A stretch of DNA of 7,369 nucleotides from UBA5078 sp041175045 (GTDB lineage Bacteria > Pseudomonadota > Gammaproteobacteria > Pseudomonadales > Pseudohongiellaceae). Position numbers and translations under genes: made by a program. Within the stretch, counting starts at the first letter, position 1. Each line of letters opens with the position of its first letter. A model generated the notes under the pieces. The model made no database searches. It saw nothing but the letters and a program-made list of their open reading frames with translations, and was not told where the DNA came from. Positions 1 to 6,701 of the stretch are shown piece after piece. Location: positions 1 to 7,369 of the forward strand of contig JBEDFR010000057.1 of the NCBI GenBank assembly GCA_041175045.1. The letters run 5' to 3'.

Positions 1-2388
1 CCGGATCACCGAGGCTGGCACGCCTGCCAGCTGCGCCACCTGCAGGCCGTAGCTCTGATTGGCCGGTCCGGGCTTTACGGCGTGCAGGAACACGATGCCG
101 TCCTGATGCTCGGCGGCGTCCAGATGCACGTTGTGAATCTCGGGGTACTGTTCAGGCAGGGCCGTCAGCTCGAAGTAATGCGTGGCGAACAGGGTGCGTG
201 CCTGCAGCTTTTCGGCAATATGCACGGCGCTGGCCCAGGCGAGAGACAGCCCGTCGAAGGTGCTGGTGCCGCGGCCCACTTCGTCCATCAGCACCAGGCT
301 GTCGCGCGTAGCATTGTGCAGGATGTTGGCGGTCTCGCTCATTTCCACCATGAAGGTGGAGCGACCGCCAGCCAGATCGTCCGAGGAGCCGATGCGGGTG
401 AAGATGCGGTCCACCGGCCCGATGCAGGCGCGGCGCGCCGGTACGAAGCTGCCGGTGTAGGCCAGCAGCACGATCAGGGCATTCTGGCGCATGTAGGTGG
501 ACTTGCCGCCCATGTTCGGGCCGGTAATGAGCAGCATGTGCCGCTGCGCGTCGAACAGCAGGTCGTTGGGCACGAACAGGCTCTGCGACACTTGCTCCAC
601 CACCGGGTGGCGGCCTTGCTCGATGAAGATGCCAGGCTCGGCGCGCAGGTCGGGCTGGCAATAGTCCAGCGCCCTGGCACGCTCGGCGAAAGTGTTCAGC
701 ACATCCAGCTCTGCCAGTGCCGCCGCTGTCTGCAGCAGGGTGCCCAGATCCTCTGCCACCGTTTCCAGCAGTTCTTCGTAAAGCGCCTTCTCGCGGGCCA
801 GCGCCTTGCTCGAGGCGCTGAGCACCTTGTCCTCGAACACCGTGAGTTCGGGCGTGATGAAGCGCTCGGCGTTCTTGAGGGTCTGGCGGCGCTGGTAGTC
901 CGCCGGCATGGCGTTGGCCTGCGCCTTGCTGACTTCAATGAAATAGCCGTGCACGCGGTTGTAACCCACCTTCAGCGTGCTCAGGCCGGTACGCTGTTTC
1001 TCGCGTCCCTCCAGGTCGACCAGGAATTGCCCTGCGTTGCTGCTCAGATTGCGCAGCTCGTCCAGTTCCGCGTCAAACCCCGGGGCGATCACGCCACCGT
1101 CGCGGATCACAGCGGGCGGGGCCTGCTCGATGGCGCGCGCGAGCAGAACTGCCAGATCCGGGTAGTCGCCGATCAGCCCCTGCAGCGCCGCCAGACGCGG
1201 CGAGTCGCTGGCGCTCAGAATGTTGTGCAGCGCGGCATGCAGCGCGGGCAGGCCGAGCAGGGCATCACGCAAGCGGGCCAGATCGCGCGGGCGCGCTGAA
1301 CGCAGGCCGACGCGCGAGAGGATGCGCTCGATGTCGCCGATTTGATGCAGCAGCGGATGCAAGGTCTCGAAGCGGTAGTGCTCGATCAGCGTAGCCACGC
1401 TCTGCTGACGCGCGCGCAGCACCCGCAGATCCCGCAGTGGGCGTTGCAGCCAGCGATTGAGCAGGCGCCCGCCCATGGGCGTCGCCGTGCGGTCCAGCAC
1501 CCAGAGCAGGGTGTGGTCGGTGCCACCGGCTAGGTTGCGATCCAGCTCCAGATTGCGGCGGCTGGCGGCGTCGAGGATCAGGCTGTCGGCCGGCTGCTCC
1601 AGCTGCAGACTCTGGATGTGCGGCAGCTGCGAGCGTTGGGTATCGCGGGCATAGGCCAGCAGGCAGCCGGCCGCCTGCAGGGCGTGATCCAGGTCCTCGC
1701 AGCCGAACCCCAGCAGATTGCGGGTGCCGAAATGCTGATTCAATGCCCGCCGACTGCTCTCCAGGTCGAATTCCCACAGTGGCCGACGACGCGCGCCGCG
1801 CCGCGACTCCAGCGCCTGCAGCGCCGGGATCTCCTCGTTCAGCAGCAGCTCGGCCGGGCGCACACGTTCGATTTCTGCCAGGAGGCTCTCCACGCCCTGC
1901 ACCTCGCTCAAGACGAAGCGGCCGCTGGCAATGTCCATCCAGGCCAGGCCGAACACGACAGTTTTTGTGCTGCTGGTGTTCTGGCCCGTGAGGGCCATGA
2001 GGATGCTGTCGTGACGCTCGCCCAACAGGGCTTCATCAGTGAGGGTACCCGGGGTGACGATACGCACCACTTGTCGTTCGACCGGCCCCTTGCTGGTGGC
2101 CGGGTCCCCGATCTGCTCGCAGATCGCCACGGAAACGCCGGACTCGAGCAGGCGGGCCAGATAACGGTCGGCGGCGTGGTAGGGGATGCCACACATGGGG
2201 ATGTCGTGCCCGTCGCTCTTGCCGCGGGCCGTCAGAGTGATGTCGAGGATCTTCGAGGCCTGACGGGCGTCTTCGTAGAACAGCTCGTAGAAGTCCCCCA
2301 TGCGGTAGAACAGCAGTTCGTGACGGTGCTGCGCCTTCAGACGCAGATACTGCTGCATCATCGGCGTGTGGTTGCTGCTGGTCTCCAT
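1..2388 (-). CDS. mutS: DNA mismatch repair protein MutS (3' end outside window)
   Basis: MutS recognises base mismatches and small loops as a sliding-clamp ATPase and recruits MutL in the cytoplasm. The 796 codons present are uninterrupted. The mismatch-reading motif is GDFYE at residues 31-35, with F33 and E35 matching the Phe-X-Glu wedge of E. coli. Also visible are IPMCGIPYH, the GDPATSKGPVER segment and the lever/clamp core. The ATPase domain has Walker A TGPNMGGKST (622-631, K629), the STFMVEM signature, Walker B LVLMDEVGRGTST (D702, E703) and FATHYFEL with H737. The reading frame runs off the left edge after GVPASVIR, so roughly 60-70 C-terminal residues (tetramerisation and clamp-binding tail) are missing by comparison with the 853-residue E. 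coli protein. Start: the ATG at 2388 is preferred because GGAAG lies 12 nt upstream. An in-frame ATG at 2400 would add MRDP, but that same GGAAG directly abuts it. The gene is divergent from pncC. Confidence 0.97.
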   Translation of the reverse strand, partial: METSSNHTPMMQQYLRLKAQHRHELLFYRMGDFYELFYEDARQASKILDITLTARGKSDGHDIPMCGIPYHAADRYLARLLESGVSVAICEQIGDPATSKGPVERQVVRIVTPGTLTDEALLGERHDSILMALTGQNTSSTKTVVFGLAWMDIASGRFVLSEVQGVESLLAEIERVRPAELLLNEEIPALQALESRRGARRRPLWEFDLESSRRALNQHFGTRNLLGFGCEDLDHALQAAGCLLAYARDTQRSQLPHIQSLQLEQPADSLILDAASRRNLELDRNLAGGTDHTLLWVLDRTATPMGGRLLNRWLQRPLRDLRVLRARQQSVATLIEHYRFETLHPLLHQIGDIERILSRVGLRSARPRDLARLRDALLGLPALHAALHNILSASDSPRLAALQGLIGDYPDLAVLLARAIEQAPPAVIRDGGVIAPGFDAELDELRNLSSNAGQFLVDLEGREKQRTGLSTLKVGYNRVHGYFIEVSKAQANAMPADYQRRQTLKNAERFITPELTVFEDKVLSASSKALAREKALYEELLETVAEDLGTLLQTAAALAELDVLNTFAERARALDYCQPDLRAEPGIFIEQGRHPVVEQVSQSLFVPNDLLFDAQRHMLLITGPNMGGKSTYMRQNALIVLLAYTGSFVPARRACIGPVDRIFTRIGSSDDLAGGRSTFMVEMSETANILHNATRDSLVLMDEVGRGTSTFDGLSLAWASAVHIAEKLQARTLFATHYFELTALPEQYPEIHNVHLDAAEHQDGIVFLHAVKPGPANQSYGLQVAQLAGVPASVIR

Positions 2389-2435
2389 GGGGTCTCGCAT
2401 CTTCCGGTGACTGAGTCTGGGGGCGGACAGGCGCG

Positions 2436-2447
2436 AAGCGTAGCAAA
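2436..2447 (-). promoter_or_regulatory. Possible extended -10 element of the mutS promoter
   Basis: Read on the minus strand this is TTTGCTACGCTT, which contains TGC followed by TACGCT, an extended -10 arrangement with three of six matches to TATAAT. No good -35 hexamer lies 16-18 nt upstream. Transcription from here would give a leader of roughly 40 nt to the ATG at 2388. The same core occurs in front of pncC on the other strand, which modestly strengthens the call. Confidence 0.3.
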
Positions 2448-2673
2448 CCTGCCGGGCAGGGAACAGCCGGGCGGCCAGAACAGTCGCCATGTCGGCTGCC
2501 CGTCCTTCGGAGGAAAGCGGGGGGCGAGCTGGAGGAAGCCTTCGATCGGATCGCCGGGCAGTTGTCGACGATGGCTGACGCGAACGCCGCCTCTGCCTTG
2601 ATCACAGTCTGGTGGCGGCGGCTTCATGCAGGGGTTGTGCAGGGATCTCTCAGGCAAGGCGCAGGGGGGATTC

Positions 2674-2685
2674 TTTGCTAAGCTT
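2674..2685 (+). promoter_or_regulatory. Possible extended -10 element of the pncC promoter
   Basis: The stretch TTTGCTAAGCTT contains TGC then TAAGCT, an extended -10 pattern. It differs at one base from the element in front of mutS. No convincing -35 hexamer is visible at the usual distance. It lies 35 nt before the pncC start codon, a reasonable leader length. Confidence 0.3.
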
Positions 2686-2720
2686 GCGGGTATCTGGACA
2701 TTTCCCGAAGAGGCTTCGCC

Positions 2721-3242
2721 ATGAACAAATCCATTCTTGCTCTGAGCCGACAGTGCGGTGAAGGTCTCAGGCAGCTGGGAGCGCATGTGAGCACCGCCGA
2801 ATCCTGCACGGGTGGCTGGGTGGCTCAGGCCATCACGGCGGTGCCCGGCAGTTCCTCCTGGTTCGATGTCGGCTTCGTGACGTATTCCAACCTTGCCAAG
2901 CAACAGCTGCTGCAGGTGCCGGCCGACCTGCTGGACGGTCCGCATGCCCCCGGCGCGGTCAGCTGCGAGACCGTGCTCGCCATGGCAGTGGGTGCCCTGC
3001 AGCGCAGTGGCGCACAGTACGCCATTGCCACCAGCGGTGTCGCGGGACCGGGGGGTGGTACGCCCGCGAAGCCGGCAGGCACGGTGTGGATCGGCTGGGC
3101 CTGGCAGGAGGTGGGAGCACCCCAGGTACACAGCACAGCGCTGGTGCAACACTTTCCTGGGGACCGCCAGGCAGTGCGCCGGCAGAGCGTCATCGCCGCG
3201 CTGGAGGGGCTGCTGGCACTACTGCAGCGTCAGCGTGCGTGA
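2721..3242 (+). CDS. pncC: Nicotinamide-nucleotide amidohydrolase PncC (stand-alone CinA C-terminal domain)
   Basis: PncC hydrolyses nicotinamide mononucleotide to nicotinate mononucleotide and ammonia, feeding the product back to NAD synthesis. NMN is released by the bacterial NAD-dependent DNA ligase, so the gene recycles a by-product of DNA replication and repair. The 173-residue protein is a single CinA C-terminal domain without the N-terminal MoCF-like domain of full CinA. Family motifs are AESCTGG at 26-32, with S28 the expected nucleophile; WFDVGFVTYSN at 47-57 followed by K60; and the glycine-rich segment SGVAGPGGGTPAKPAGTV at 105-122. Start: the ATG is preceded by GAAGAGG with a 7 nt gap. 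It lies 135 bp upstream of recA on the same strand, as in E. coli and Pseudomonas. Some databases call this family competence/damage-inducible protein CinA, but a direct competence role is not implied for the short form. Confidence 0.93.
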   Translation: MNKSILALSRQCGEGLRQLGAHVSTAESCTGGWVAQAITAVPGSSSWFDVGFVTYSNLAKQQLLQVPADLLDGPHAPGAVSCETVLAMAVGALQRSGAQYAIATSGVAGPGGGTPAKPAGTVWIGWAWQEVGAPQVHSTALVQHFPGDRQAVRRQSVIAALEGLLALLQRQRA

Positions 3243-3261
3243 CATGGGCGCTCAGTAGAAA

Positions 3262-3281
3262 TACTGGTTGAATATACAGTA
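3262..3281 (+). promoter_or_regulatory. LexA (SOS) box controlling recA-recX
   Basis: The site reads TACTG, ten bases (GTTGAATATA), then CAGTA. Both five-base arms match the gammaproteobacterial consensus exactly, and the CTG-N10-CAG core is intact. It overlaps the -35 hexamer and spacer of the predicted recA promoter, so bound LexA would block RNA polymerase, as known at E. coli recA. DNA damage should induce recA and the coupled recX through it. Confidence 0.93.
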
Positions 3282-3296
3282 AAGCTTTGCTTTAAT
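3268..3296 (+). promoter_or_regulatory. Sigma70-type recA promoter
   Basis: The -35 hexamer TTGAAT (3268-3273) is separated by exactly 17 nt from the -10 hexamer TTTAAT (3291-3296). Both are close to consensus. The -35 lies inside the LexA box. Transcription should begin near 3303, giving an untranslated leader of about 75 nt. Confidence 0.8.
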
Positions 3297-3323
3297 CGCT
3301 TCGCCGACACCCGAATCAACAAC

Positions 3324-3345
3324 GGCAGTCTTCCCGCAAGCTGCC
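3324..3345 (+). promoter_or_regulatory. Small hairpin in the recA untranslated leader
   Basis: GGCAG then CTT (3324-3332, with one bulged T at 3329) can pair with AAG then CTGCC (3338-3345). This gives an eight-pair stem around the loop CCCGC. It lies in the expected recA mRNA leader, about 30 nt before the start codon and clear of the AAGGA ribosome site at 3366-3370. No T-run follows, so it is not a terminator. Any role, such as mRNA stability, is inference. Confidence 0.4.
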
Positions 3346-3377
3346 CTCTGCATCCAGGACGCCACAAGGACACCATC

Positions 3378-4442
3378 ATGGCCATCGACGCAAGCAAAGA
3401 CAGCAATCGCGAAAAAGCCCTCAACGCCGCACTCTCCCAGATCGAACGCCAGTTCGGCAAGGGCTCCATGATGCGGCTGGGCGACAAGGGCCGCGAGGCC
3501 ATCCCCGCCATCTCCACTGGGTCTCTCGGGCTCGACATCGCTCTTGGCATCGGCGGTCTGCCGCGTGGGCGCATCGTCGAGATCTACGGGCCGGAGTCCT
3601 CTGGCAAGACCACGCTTACCCTGCAAGTCATCGCCGAATGCCAGCGCAAGGGCGGCACCTGCGCCTTCATCGACGCGGAACATGCGCTGGACCCGATCTA
3701 TGCCGGCAATCTGGGCGTTGATGTCGAGAACCTGCTGGTCAGCCAGCCTGACACGGGCGAGCAGGCGCTGGAGATCTGCGACATGATCGTGCGCTCTGGC
3801 GCGGTGGATGTCGTGGTCATCGACTCGGTAGCGGCGCTTACCCCCAAGGCGGAAATCGAGGGCGACATGGGCGACAGTCATATGGGTCTGCAGGCACGCC
3901 TGATGTCCCAGGCCCTGCGCAAGATGACGGCCAACATCAAGAACTCCAATACGCTGGTGATCTTCATCAACCAGATCCGTATGAAGATCGGTGTCATGTT
4001 CGGCTCGCCCGAAACCACCACCGGTGGCAACGCCCTCAAGTTCTATGCCTCCGTGCGTCTGGACATTCGCCGCATCGGCTCCATCAAGGAAGGCGAGGAA
4101 GTGGTGGGGAGCGAAACCCGCGTGAAAGTGGTGAAGAACAAGGTGGCACCGCCGTTCCGTCAGACGGAATTCCAGATCATGTATGGCACCGGCATCTACC
4201 GCATGGGAGAGGTCATCGACCTCGGGGTCAAGCTCAATCTTATCGACAAGTCCGGTGCCTGGTATGCCTATAACGGAGAAAAGATTGGCCAGGGCAAGAA
4301 AAATGCGGCGACTTATCTAGAAGAAAATCAGCAGCTTGCAGGTGAAATTGAAAGTAGGATCCGCGAGCAGCTGCTGGGCGGTGCGGGGCTGGCCGTGAGT
4401 GCGGGTGCCGACGAATTGGACGAGGTCGGTGAGTACGAATAA
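3378..4442 (+). CDS. recA: Recombinase RecA
   Basis: RecA forms ATP-dependent filaments on single-stranded DNA, catalyses strand exchange, and triggers LexA self-cleavage in the SOS response. The 354-residue length is normal (E. coli has 353). Seen in order: the polymerisation helix near REKALNAALSQIERQFGKGS; Walker A GPESSGKTT (71-79, K77); catalytic E101 in FIDAEHALDP, with Y108 at the adenine-stacking position; Walker B VVVIDS (D149); DNA loop L1 around MGDSHMGLQARL (164-175); loop L2 NQIRMKIGVMFGSPETTTGG (199-218); and an acidic tail, DELDEVGEYE, known in E. coli to restrain activity. Start: the ATG follows AAGGA by 7 nt and gives the typical MAIDASK N-terminus. The gene has its own LexA-controlled promoter and overlaps the start of recX. 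Confidence 0.99.
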   Translation: MAIDASKDSNREKALNAALSQIERQFGKGSMMRLGDKGREAIPAISTGSLGLDIALGIGGLPRGRIVEIYGPESSGKTTLTLQVIAECQRKGGTCAFIDAEHALDPIYAGNLGVDVENLLVSQPDTGEQALEICDMIVRSGAVDVVVIDSVAALTPKAEIEGDMGDSHMGLQARLMSQALRKMTANIKNSNTLVIFINQIRMKIGVMFGSPETTTGGNALKFYASVRLDIRRIGSIKEGEEVVGSETRVKVVKNKVAPPFRQTEFQIMYGTGIYRMGEVIDLGVKLNLIDKSGAWYAYNGEKIGQGKKNAATYLEENQQLAGEIESRIREQLLGGAGLAVSAGADELDEVGEYE

Positions 4443-4896
4443 GGCTGTAGCGCTTGAACTGCGCCGGGCGGCCATGGACTTGCTGGCGCGGCGCGAACAC
4501 GCGCGTGCCGAGCTGCTGGGAAAGCTCCAGCGCCGCTTCCCGGAAGCAGAGGCGGTGTTTGCCGAGGTGCTCGATCAGCTGACAGTCGACGGCCTGCTGA
4601 ACGACGAACGGTTTTGTGAGGCCTATGTCCGCTACCGGCGCTCACGAGGCGCGGGGCCTCTGCTGATCAGGCAGGAGCTGCGCCGGAAGGGGGTCGCGGC
4701 GCACACCCTGCAGACATGCCTAGACTCGGCCGCGCCGGAGTGGCTTGACACCCTGCGTGCAATGATCGTGAAGAAGTCCGGAGGCAGTCTGCCGCACGCG
4801 TCGGAGCGGGTGGCCAGGCAGAAGCTCTACCGCGCCATGCTTGCCAAGGGCTATCCGGCTGACATGATTGCCCGCGCCTTTGCCCGATCAAGCTGA
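4429..4896 (+). CDS. recX: Regulatory protein RecX
   Basis: RecX binds RecA filaments and limits their growth and ATPase activity, damping recombination and SOS. From the chosen GTG start the protein has 155 residues, in line with family members of about 150-166. It is built of RecX-type three-helix repeats. Recognisable segments are AMDLLARREHARAELLGKL (15-33), GLLNDERF (55-62), YRRSRGAGPLLIRQELRRKG (69-88) and the C-terminal KLYRAMLAKGYPADMI. Start choice: the GTG at 4429 follows GGACGAGG (4418-4425) closely and gives MSTNKAVALELRRAAMDLL. An earlier GTG at 4399 would overlap recA further and add a poor N-terminus. The ATG at 4474 would cut the first helix. The reading frame overlaps recA by 14 nt, so recX is probably translationally coupled and SOS-induced with it. 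Confidence 0.92.
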   Translation: MSTNKAVALELRRAAMDLLARREHARAELLGKLQRRFPEAEAVFAEVLDQLTVDGLLNDERFCEAYVRYRRSRGAGPLLIRQELRRKGVAAHTLQTCLDSAAPEWLDTLRAMIVKKSGGSLPHASERVARQKLYRAMLAKGYPADMIARAFARSS

Positions 4897-5456
4897 GAGA
4901 TACTGCCGCTGCCAAGGCTGCCAATTCAGCCGCTCCCGTGGCAAGCGCTAGCAAGAGCCATGAAAGCCTGTCCCTTGCACTTCCTGGCAAGTAGGTTTAC
5001 CTGCTCGCACCCTCTTGCTGCCTGCTGGTGTAAGGAGCGCCGGTGGTTCTGACGACCGAGTGGCTTGTCGCACAGGATGCCTTCTCCGGTGCGCCCGCGG
5101 CACCCGCGCGCAAGCGTGGGGGTACCGGCACTGCAGCAGGTGCTCGTCGTCGACGACGCCACGCTCCCCGCCCTGCGCGAACTTCATCGCCTCCGTGGCG
5201 GGCGAGGTGATGATTGACACGCGCATGCAGGGCTTCGAGAAGCTGGAAGGGCAATGACGTACGCTGAAGAGTGCTGGGCCTGTTGCGACTAACCGGCAGG
5301 AAGCAAGATGTGCAGAACTTCGAGGGGCTGGTCCTCGAGGGTGAGTGCAGTACGCAGCTCGCATCGCCGCCTTGCTCGAAGAGACTTTGGCGCCGGACTG
5401 AGGCGCCTTGCACAGATCATTAAAAATAAAAAGCAACAAGTTCAAAAGGATGCATC
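4897..5456. other. 560 bp spacer without a recognisable gene, between recX and the DUF1015 gene
   Basis: I recognise no protein or RNA here. A 165-codon minus-strand frame (4948-5445) is open across nearly all of it, and a plus-strand frame is open to 5257. In 5100-5260 both frames have G or C at almost every third position, which is the same set of bases for the two. That could be a decayed gene or simple GC bias. Neither frame has a domain I know, and the minus-frame composition (many S, P, R, H, C) is typical of a non-coding shadow. Weak hairpins: GGCTG/CAGCC (4916-4931), TCGAGG/CCTCGA (5320-5338) and GGCGCC/GGCGCC (5389-5407). None has a T-run, so a recX terminator is not evident. The last 40 bp (from 5416) are strongly A-rich and may include the promoter of the downstream gene. 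The AAAGGA ribosome site is at 5445-5450. Confidence 0.5.
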
Positions 5457-6701
5457 ATGAAGCTGATAAAGCCATTCAATGCGCTGCGCCCCCGCCCGGA
5501 GGTGGCTGCTCACGTGGCAGCGCCGCCCTACGATGTTCTCAATCGCGAGGAAGCCTTCGCCATGGCCGCGGGCAACCCGCTCAGCTTCCTGCGCATCAAC
5601 AAGCCCGAGATTGACGTGGACCCGTCCATCGATGCCTTCGACCCGCGGGTGTACCAGCGCGGCGCGCAGAATCTGCAGCGCTTCATGGCCGAAGGCATCC
5701 TGCAGCGTGATGCGTGCGACACCTTCTATGTTTACAAGCAGGTGATGGGCAGCCATGAACAGACCGGCCTCGTTGCCGCGGCCTCGGTGGCGGCCTACGA
5801 GCAGAATCTGATCAAGAAGCACGAGTTCACGCGGCCCGACAAGGAAGACGATCGGGTCCATCACATCCACACGCTCGGTGCCCAGGTCGGGCCGGTGTTT
5901 CTGACCTACCGGGCACGGCCACAGATCGACGCGCTGATTGCCGGCATCGTCACGCAGCCGCCGGAATATGATTTCGTGGCTGACGACGCCAATCGCCATG
6001 TGCTGTGGGTGGTGCGGGACGCTGCCACGGTTGCGCAGCTGCAGGCCCAGTTCGATGCCGTGGACTGTCTTTACGTGGCGGACGGGCATCACCGGTCGGC
6101 TGCCGCCCAGCGGGTCAAGGAGCTGCGTCGCCAGGCGGCGGTGGCGCCCACAGGCGAAGAGTCGTGGAATTATTTCTCGGCCGTGATCTTCCCCCACAAT
6201 CAGATGCAGATCCTCGACTATAACCGCGTGGTAAAAGACCTGAACGGTCTGGATGACGATGAGTTCCTGGCCCGACTGCAGCTGTGCTTCAAGGCGCGTT
6301 TCAGTCGCGACGGGGCCGTGAAACCCACGAAGCCGCACGAGTTCAGCATGTATCTGGCCGGCCAGTGGTATGTGCTTGAGGCGATTGAAGGGCTGTGGAA
6401 CGACGCCGACCCGGTCAAGCGGCTGGACGTGAGCATCCTGCAGCACAATCTGCTGGCCCCGCTGCTGGGTATCTCGGACCCGCGTCGCGACAAGCGCATC
6501 GATTTCGTGGGGGGCATTCGGGGTCTGCAGGCGCTGGAGCAGCGCGTGGATTCAGGAGAGAGCAGGGTGGCTTTCGCGCTGTACCCGACATCCATCGACA
6601 GCCTGATGGCGATTGCCGATGCCGGGGAGGTGATGCCGCCCAAGTCCACCTGGTTCGAGCCCAAGCTCAAGAGCGGCCTGTTCGTGCACGTGCTGGATTG
6701 A
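5457..6701 (+). CDS. DUF1015 family protein, function unknown
   Basis: This 414-residue protein matches the DUF1015 family in length and in its conserved blocks. They are an N-terminal FNALRPRPE...APPYDVLN (7-29) typical of the family; NPLSFLRINKPE (40-51); HEFTRPDKEDDRVHHIHTLG (122-141); VADGHHRSAAAQR (207-219); DFVGG (349-353); and MPPKSTWFEPKLKSGLFVH (393-411). No signal peptide or membrane segment is seen, so it should be cytoplasmic. The biochemical role is not established to my knowledge. The ADGHHR block resembles the nucleotide-binding signature of the ParB/sulfiredoxin fold, which includes the SerK serine kinases, so a phosphotransfer role is possible but only inferred. Start: AAAGGA lies 6 nt before the ATG. 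It sits alone after the 560 bp spacer, and its stop codon touches that of the convergent AraC-type gene. Confidence 0.88.
   Translation: MKLIKPFNALRPRPEVAAHVAAPPYDVLNREEAFAMAAGNPLSFLRINKPEIDVDPSIDAFDPRVYQRGAQNLQRFMAEGILQRDACDTFYVYKQVMGSHEQTGLVAAASVAAYEQNLIKKHEFTRPDKEDDRVHHIHTLGAQVGPVFLTYRARPQIDALIAGIVTQPPEYDFVADDANRHVLWVVRDAATVAQLQAQFDAVDCLYVADGHHRSAAAQRVKELRRQAAVAPTGEESWNYFSAVIFPHNQMQILDYNRVVKDLNGLDDDEFLARLQLCFKARFSRDGAVKPTKPHEFSMYLAGQWYVLEAIEGLWNDADPVKRLDVSILQHNLLAPLLGISDPRRDKRIDFVGGIRGLQALEQRVDSGESRVAFALYPTSIDSLMAIADAGEVMPPKSTWFEPKLKSGLFVHVLD

Larger units (their letters stand above)
2389..2720. other. Divergent intergenic region between mutS and pncC
   Basis: This 332 bp stretch separates two genes that point away from each other, so it should hold both promoters. 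Only short open frames occur in it, none with a good start and ribosome site, and I recognise no protein. Two possible extended -10 elements are listed separately. It also holds a near-perfect odd palindrome, CCTGCC-G-GGCAGG, at 2448-2460, and widely spaced arms CGCCGCC (2585-2591) and GGCGGCG (2614-2620). I found no CTG-N10-CAG LexA-type site here, so SOS control of mutS or pncC from this region is not supported. Confidence 0.6.

Noticed and set aside
82..1299. Long plus-strand open frame of 405 codons
   Set aside because: It lies wholly antisense to mutS, whose frame is intact with all motifs. The translation is rich in H, Q, R, G and A and matches nothing known. It is a shadow of high-GC mutS.
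1618..2601. Plus-strand open frame of 327 codons opposite the mutS 5' half
   Set aside because: It is a second antisense shadow of mutS, running beyond the mutS start with no plausible ribosome site or recognised domain.
2358..3152. Minus-strand open frame of 264 codons across pncC and the intergenic region
   Set aside because: It is antisense to pncC, which has clear CinA-domain motifs, and it also overlaps the mutS start. It contains no recognisable family.
3252..3881. Minus-strand open frame of 209 codons opposite recA
   Set aside because: It is antisense to the unmistakable recA gene and its promoter; coincidental.
4399..4428. Upstream GTG at 4399 as the recX start
   Set aside because: It would extend the overlap with recA to 44 nt, has no good ribosome site, and adds residues not typical of the RecX N-terminus.
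4916..4931. GGCTG/CAGCC hairpin as the recX terminator
   Set aside because: The stem has only five pairs and is followed by GC-rich sequence with no T-run.
5389..5407. GGCGCC-N7-GGCGCC as an intrinsic terminator
   Set aside because: The six-pair stem is followed by TTGCACAGATC, with no T-run, and it sits just before a plus-strand gene.
4948..5445. Calling the 165-codon minus-strand frame a gene
   Set aside because: There is no recognisable domain, the composition is shadow-like, no convincing ribosome site was found, and a competing plus frame uses the same third positions. I keep it only as an open question within the spacer entry.
5442..6446. Minus-strand open frame of 334 codons opposite the DUF1015 gene
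   Set aside because: The plus strand shows conserved DUF1015 blocks and a good ribosome site. The antisense frame has shadow-like composition.
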